A DNA stretch of 64,000 nt from positions 32,870 through 96,869 of the forward strand of contig JAIXWM010000175.1 of the NCBI GenBank assembly GCA_027491255.1, in the 5' to 3' direction. The notes under the pieces are model-generated. The model was not told the origin of the DNA. It ran no database searches and worked only from the letters and a program-made list of their open reading frames with translations. Source of the stretch: Rubrivivax sp. Lineage in GTDB: Bacteria > Pseudomonadota > Gammaproteobacteria > Burkholderiales > Burkholderiaceae_C. Of the stretch, positions 63,882-64,000 are shown one piece after another; the first letter of the stretch is position 1, and each line of letters begins with the position of its first letter. The translations under genes and the position numbers were made by a program.

Positions 63882-64000
63882 CTTCCCCCCGCGTCAGAAT
63901 AGTTGTCGCCCCGATAGAACTTGGTCTTTGACTTCCAAGTTCATCCAAATGGTGGTGGGAGGCTGTGGAGCTTGTGGGCGAAGGTCGGCGCGGTGGGCAA

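Noticed and set aside
63881..64000. A single-base deletion in the G6 tract as the sole cause of the broken Res gene
   Set aside because: A seventh G would join the fragment to a frame that is itself closed by TGA 18 codons upstream and does not read as Res. One indel alone does not restore the gene.
59600..64000. A right attachment site (repeat of the tRNA-Asn 3' end) inside the window
   Set aside because: No second copy of the T-arm/acceptor sequence was found, so the island must extend beyond the window.

Overview
The window is high-GC DNA of a betaproteobacterium, most likely Burkholderiales (Rubrivivax/Leptothrix/Comamonadaceae-like). The grounds are the PHA genes, the E1-E2-lipoyl-E3 pyruvate dehydrogenase order, a HiPIP, FdxA with its reductase, and family resemblances throughout. 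No species can be named from sequence alone. It carries about 55 genes, one tRNA, one TPP riboswitch and the left part of an integrated island.

Layout. 1-13.6 kb (minus strand): a catabolic block. A tight eight-gene operon encodes a 2-oxoacid:ferredoxin oxidoreductase (iorA, iorB), a two-subunit Rieske dioxygenase, an acyl-CoA ligase, a thiolase-fold protein lacking the usual catalytic residues, a DUF35-SDR fusion and a cyclase-family hydrolase. Upstream, same strand, lie a NicC-like flavin monooxygenase, an SDR and a ferritin-like hydrolase. Together they suggest ring oxidation plus CoA-thioester side-chain cleavage of an unidentified aromatic or alicyclic substrate. 13.6-23.4 kb: housekeeping genes (purL; map, glnD, mnmH, two small membrane proteins), ending in two tandem hairpins with compensatory changes. 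23.5-30.9 kb: phaC-phaB, pgeF-maiA, a NUDIX enzyme, a degenerate GGDEF/EAL protein and a HiPIP. 31-43.4 kb: aceE-aceF-lpdA divergent from a PAS histidine kinase/FixJ-type regulator pair, then folD-prlC. 43.4-53.6 kb: transporter, rmuC, dehydrogenase, NhaD-type antiporter, nitroreductase, HDAC-like enzyme, phasin with a PhaR-type operator, patatin lipoprotein, fdxA and a ferredoxin-NADP reductase. 53.7-59.5 kb: thiamin locus, with a TPP riboswitch before a symporter, thiD inverted, then thiO-thiS-thiG-thiE.

59.55 kb to the end: tRNA-Asn(GUU) followed directly by a tyrosine recombinase, the classic left edge of an integrated island. Next to the integrase are an unidentified 184-residue protein and a low-GC gene pair. 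The pair is a TIR protein followed, with a 4-base GTGA overlap, by a two-helix membrane protein with a Macro domain. This is the architecture of a type II Thoeris anti-phage system (TIR signal maker plus Macro-domain membrane effector). The window ends in a truncated type III restriction endonuclease fragment, so the island looks like a defence island. The Thoeris-like pair, the catalytically diverged thiolase/DUF35-SDR pair and the covarying tandem hairpins are the parts most worth a second look.
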